From contig NZ_CP060714.1 of the NCBI RefSeq assembly GCF_014395975.1, positions 4,836,001-4,900,000 of the forward strand: a stretch of DNA of 64,000 bases, in the 5' to 3' direction. This DNA is from Diaphorobacter ruginosibacter. Its GTDB lineage: Bacteria; Pseudomonadota; Gammaproteobacteria; Burkholderiales; Burkholderiaceae_C. The translations under genes were made by a program, and so were the position numbers. Below are positions 61,083-64,000 of this stretch, one piece after another (positions within the stretch are counted from its first letter, which is position 1; each line of letters opens with the position of its first letter). Below the pieces are notes generated by a model. The model was not told where the DNA came from. It was given only the letters and a program-made list of their open reading frames with translations, and made no database searches.

Positions 61083-61757
61083 ATGACGACGCTCTTCAAA
61101 CAGGCTGGCGCAGCGCTGGTCATCCTGGCGGCCTGCGCGGCGGCACAGGCGCAGGTTGCGGGAACGATCAGCGTGCGCGCGGGCGCCACGCGCATCATGC
61201 CCGACGTGGACAGCGGCAACCTGTCCGCCCCGAGCTTCCCCAACACCAAGATCGATGTGGACAGTGCCAACCAGTTCACGGGCGGCATCAACTACATGGT
61301 CACGGACAACATCGCCCTGGACCTGCCACTCGGACTGCCGTTCAAGCACAACTTCTACGGTGATGGCGCGATCGCGGGCGTGGGCAAGCTGGGCCAGGTC
61401 AAGGTGATTCCCGCGACGCTGTTCGTGCAGTACTACTTCCGGGATGCGAAGTCGGCGTTCCGCCCCTATGTCGGCGTGGGCGTGACATATGCGAAATTCT
61501 TCAAGAACCGCACGACGGCCACCCTTTCCGCACTGACGGGCGGCACCCCGGACAATCCGACGACCGCCAAGATGGACAACAAGTTCGGCATCACACCGCA
61601 GATCGGCTTCACCTACAACATCAACGAGCGCTGGTATGTTGATGCTTCGTACTACAAGTCGTTCCTGAAGTCCAAGGCGCATCTGTCCACGGGGCAGAGC
61701 ATTTCGGTCAAGCTCAATCCGGACGTGGTGTCCTTCGGCATCGGCTACCGCTTCTGA
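61083..61757 (+). CDS. ompW: OmpW-family outer-membrane protein
   Basis: 224 residues with a Sec signal peptide (LVILAACAAAQAQ). The OmpW beta-barrel is shown by LGQVKVIPATLFVQYYF, FRPYVGVGVTYAKFFKN, WYVDASYYKSFLKSKA and the C-terminal VSFGIGYRF, whose final Phe is the outer-membrane insertion signal. It forms a hydrophobic channel for small lipophilic compounds, which suits a partner esterase. GGAG lies before the start. Confidence 0.9.
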   Translation: MTTLFKQAGAALVILAACAAAQAQVAGTISVRAGATRIMPDVDSGNLSAPSFPNTKIDVDSANQFTGGINYMVTDNIALDLPLGLPFKHNFYGDGAIAGVGKLGQVKVIPATLFVQYYFRDAKSAFRPYVGVGVTYAKFFKNRTTATLSALTGGTPDNPTTAKMDNKFGITPQIGFTYNINERWYVDASYYKSFLKSKAHLSTGQSISVKLNPDVVSFGIGYRF

Positions 61758-61800
61758 TACTACGTCTGATCCTTGCGTCTTCCTCTCCAAGGTAGACACC

Positions 61801-61826
61801 ACCGGCCCTTCGGGGCCGGTTTTTTA
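61801..61826 (+). terminator. Rho-independent terminator of ompW
   Basis: A perfect 8-bp stem, ACCGGCCC with GGGCCGGT, closed by a TTCG tetraloop and followed by six or more T residues. Confidence 0.93.
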
Positions 61827-61870
61827 TCCCTTGATCCGTGTGCTCGGGAGCTTCCCGCACACCGGTCGCA

Positions 61871-62827
61871 TTACCACTGCAGGACGATGATGTCGCGAGC
61901 GTACTCGCCCAGGCGGCGATTGGCTTCGGGTGTCAGGTAGACGTTGTCGGAGAACACATAGCGGATCGGATCGGCGTTCGGCAGCAGGGTGTTCGGGGTG
62001 CACAGCGCCGAGTTGACGCGGTTGTTGCCGGTGCCGATGCCCGCGCCGGCATCCACCGACGTGCAGATGGCCGTGTCGCTGTTCTGGAAGCCGTAGGCGC
62101 CGGGGTTGCCCTGGAACAGGTTGACCTGGTAGGCTGCATCGATGTACAGCACCTGCTTGCCGCCCAGCGGGTTGATGTCGATCTTCAGGCGGTTGTTCAG
62201 GGCCAGCATGACCTGGGTGAGCAACTGTTCCTTGTCGATTTGCTTGGCCCATGGCGTGCGGCCCAGGTCGAAGGTGCCGGTCACGACCACGTGCTTGGCG
62301 CCCGCATTGATCACGCGGGTGACCTGGGCTGCGAGATCCGCGCCCGCCTGCGTGGCATTCGCCATCAGCTGGTCCTGGGTGATCGTGCCATTGATGAATG
62401 CCATGGTGTTGGCGATCACGTCGCTCACGCCGGCGCTGATCACGACCATGTCGTTGTCGGCGAACTTGTTGGCAGCGAGGAAGGTGTCGATCTGCTTGAC
62501 CACCGTGGGCGTGCTGGCGTTGCCGGCCGCGTCGGGGCTCTGCGAGATGCGGGCGTTGCCATAGGCATAGTTCCAGCCGCCCTTGGATGCTGGCGTGAGC
62601 TTCACGTCATAGCGCGCGGCGAGCTGCGATGTCCAGTTGTTGACGCTGCCGTCGTTCACCGTGAACGAGGTTCCCAGCTGGCCCTGGTCGGCAAGGCCGT
62701 CACCGAAGACGACGAAACGATCGGGGCTGATTGCCGAGTCCACGCTGCTGGAGCCGCAGGCCGTCAGCAGGGCTGCCGAAGCGCACGCTGCGGCCACAAA
62801 AGTGCGGCGCATCCAATTTGCTGCCAT
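61871..62827 (-). CDS. SGNH-like lipoprotein with lost catalytic residues
   Basis: 318 residues from ATG 62827 (GGAG six bases upstream). Lipobox LLTAC. The fold is clearly that of the esterase at 59889: VVFGDGLADQGQLG, VVISAGVSDVIANT, and SDNVYLTPEANRRLGEY. But the serine of GDS is glycine (GGC codon) and the usual DxxHPT histidine is tyrosine (DNVYLTP). It is therefore probably not an esterase and may bind or carry the substrate, or be decaying. It converges on ompW. Confidence 0.86.
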   Translation of the reverse strand: MAANWMRRTFVAAACASAALLTACGSSSVDSAISPDRFVVFGDGLADQGQLGTSFTVNDGSVNNWTSQLAARYDVKLTPASKGGWNYAYGNARISQSPDAAGNASTPTVVKQIDTFLAANKFADNDMVVISAGVSDVIANTMAFINGTITQDQLMANATQAGADLAAQVTRVINAGAKHVVVTGTFDLGRTPWAKQIDKEQLLTQVMLALNNRLKIDINPLGGKQVLYIDAAYQVNLFQGNPGAYGFQNSDTAICTSVDAGAGIGTGNNRVNSALCTPNTLLPNADPIRYVFSDNVYLTPEANRRLGEYARDIIVLQW

Positions 62828-62916
62828 AAATTTCTCCAAAACGATCCTGTGAGTGTAACTAGTGCGTGTCAACGATGGGCGAAGCATCCGCTACAAACTG
62901 TAGGCCACCTGCGCAA

Positions 62917-63912
62917 TCAGGCCGCGGCCGCGCGTTGCAGGCGGTCGCGCACGCCTTCCCATTCCCCGGATTCTGGCGGAGTTTCCACCCAGATGAGCTT
63001 GACCTTGGCCTCGTCGAAGTCGCGCAGCGCGGCGAACAGTTCCTGCCCGGCGGCATTCGGATCGTCCGGCATCCGGCGCAGGGTGACGGCCCGTGCCGGC
63101 GTCAGCATGCGGGTGCGCGAATAGATGGCGATATGCGCGGCGTCCTTGCCCAGCACCTCGAGCGCCGTCTGGATCTGCCTGGCATCCATCAGCCGCACCT
63201 TGGCGCTGGGCGCGTAGTGGGCAAGCAGCGTGCCGGAGGCGCGCGGCGTGTGTTCCGGCATCTCCTCCTTGGACAGCGGGCGCATGCCGCAGGCGCGCTC
63301 GATGTCCTCGCGCGTGACGGCGCCCGGGCGCAGCAGCACGGGTGCGCCGCGCGTGCAATCGACGATCGTCGACTCGATGCCCACCTCGCAGGCGCCGCCG
63401 TCCAGCACCAGCAGATCGTCGCCGAACTCCGACGCCACGTGCTCCGCGGTGGTCGGGCTCACGCGGCCGAACTTGTTGGCGCTGGGGGCGGAGACGCCCC
63501 AGACCGGCGGGTCGAGCCGCTGGCAGGCCAGCAGCAGCGCATGCGCGACCGGGTGCGACGGGCAACGCAGTCCCACGCTGTCCTGGCCGCCGGTGGAGGC
63601 CTTGGCAGCTTCCGGCAGGCGCGGGAGGATCACGGTGAGCGGGCCGGGCCAGAAGGCGTCGATCAGCTGCTGCGCGAACACTGGCACTTCCTTGGCATAG
63701 CGCTGGATGCTGGCGGCATCGGCCACATGCACGATCAACGGGTGGTTGGCCGGGCGGCCCTTGGCGGCAAAGATCCGGGCCACGGCCGCATCGTTGTCCG
63801 CGTCGGCGGCCAGGCCGTAGACCGTCTCGGTGGGCATGCCCAGCAGCCGGCCCTCCTGCAGCGCCCGGGCGCCGGCCGTGATCGACTCTTTCAGGCTTGC
63901 ATCGAGGATCAT
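62917..63912 (-). CDS. tsaC: L-threonylcarbamoyladenylate synthase (Sua5-type)
   Basis: 331 residues, the longer Sua5 class with a C-terminal accessory domain. MPTETVYGLAADADND, KGRPANHPLIVHV and SAPSANKFGRVSPTTAEHV are the YrdC-like motifs; the C-terminal domain begins after GTLLAHYAPSAKV. It makes threonylcarbamoyl-AMP, the substrate for the TsaB-TsaD complex. It starts 2 bp after the purK stop. Confidence 0.92.
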   Translation of the reverse strand: MILDASLKESITAGARALQEGRLLGMPTETVYGLAADADNDAAVARIFAAKGRPANHPLIVHVADAASIQRYAKEVPVFAQQLIDAFWPGPLTVILPRLPEAAKASTGGQDSVGLRCPSHPVAHALLLACQRLDPPVWGVSAPSANKFGRVSPTTAEHVASEFGDDLLVLDGGACEVGIESTIVDCTRGAPVLLRPGAVTREDIERACGMRPLSKEEMPEHTPRASGTLLAHYAPSAKVRLMDARQIQTALEVLGKDAAHIAIYSRTRMLTPARAVTLRRMPDDPNAAGQELFAALRDFDEAKVKLIWVETPPESGEWEGVRDRLQRAAAA

Positions 63913-63914
63913 GG

Positions 63915-64000
63915 TCAGAAGGGCTCGATGCCGAGGATCGCAGCCGCCTTCAGCGCCGTGGCGCGCACGTTTTCGGGCGTGGCACCCGTGATGTTCAGGT
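63915..64000 (-). CDS. purK: 5-(carboxyamino)imidazole ribonucleotide synthase, C-terminal end (cut by window edge)
   Basis: Only the last 28 codons or so are visible, reading LNITGATPENVRATALKAAA, then ILGIEPF and the stop. This matches the C terminus of PurK (ATP-grasp enzyme of purine synthesis) and its usual place before sua5 in betaproteobacteria. The rest is outside the window, so the assignment rests on a short segment and context. Confidence 0.65.
   Translation of the reverse strand, partial: LNITGATPENVRATALKAAAILGIEPF

Noticed and set aside
1..64000. tRNA, rRNA, CRISPR array or intact insertion sequence
   Set aside because: No cloverleaf, rRNA-like or regularly spaced repeat pattern, and no full transposase gene, was recognised by eye; a dedicated search could still find a tRNA I missed.

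Overview
The window is GC-rich, densely coded chromosomal DNA from a betaproteobacterium, most likely a member of the Comamonadaceae (Comamonas/Delftia/Acidovorax relatives). This rests on two Bug-type tripartite-tricarboxylate binding proteins, a DUF35/thiolase/acyl-CoA synthetase degradation operon, an AtuA-type operon, and the gene content tsaB-rimI-uracil-glycosylase-like, purK-sua5, gap-tkt and pyk/fba. No tRNA, rRNA, CRISPR array or complete insertion sequence was seen. The assignment below family level is not supported by anything I can compute here.

Layout. 1-5.1 kb: end of a sensor kinase, a MobA-like nucleotidyltransferase facing a two-subunit molybdenum hydroxylase (iorAB-like), and an N-formylglutamate amidohydrolase. 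5.1-10.6 kb: SPOR protein, birA and a SET-domain protein, divergent from a topoisomerase III that ends in a SWIB domain. 10.7-16.1 kb: a five-gene MarR-controlled efflux operon (FUSC, DUF1656, HlyD, outer-membrane factor). 16.2-20 kb: small lipoprotein, VOC protein, methyltransferase, a DTW-domain gene with a frameshift at a G tract, DUF2939 and ferritin-like proteins. 20.1-25.9 kb: an IclR-led CoA-ester catabolic operon (thiolase, DUF35, Bug protein, ADP-forming-type acyl-CoA synthetase). 25.9-29.4 kb: an AT-rich spacer, chalcone-isomerase-like and DUF1439 proteins, SDR, GyrI-like. 29.4-33.3 kb: LysR divergent from AtuA/AtuA-associated/Bug. 33.3-34.6 kb: slyD followed by a degraded patch with dispersed repeats, an integrase/toxin remnant and an intact HigA-type antitoxin.

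34.6-43.4 kb: glutamine amidotransferase, HPF-like protein, DUF924, two DUF4398-type envelope lipoproteins (one with OmpA domain), gap and tkt, MurU-like nucleotidyltransferase, TauE/SafE permease. 43.4-47.4 kb: a long structured inverted repeat, pepP, then an RtcB-PrfH pair, which is an RNA/ribosome rescue module, behind a long structured leader. 47.5-53.8 kb: pyk, PAP2 phosphatase, fba, lipoprotein, fadD. 53.9-64 kb: mtnN, corA, tsaB-rimI-uracil-glycosylase-like operon, dacB, an SGNH lipoprotein esterase with ompW, a second SGNH-like lipoprotein that has lost its catalytic serine and histidine, sua5 and the end of purK.

How it works together. Central glycolytic/pentose steps (gap, tkt, pyk, fba) are housekeeping. 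Two Bug-protein operons capture and degrade organic acids through CoA esters. An almost identical palindrome precedes both fadD and the secreted SGNH esterase, suggesting a shared lipid-responsive regulator. The most distinctive items are the RtcB-PrfH pair, the divergently arranged SET and SWIB eukaryote-like chromatin domains, the frameshifted DTW gene, and the catalytically dead SGNH paralogue.
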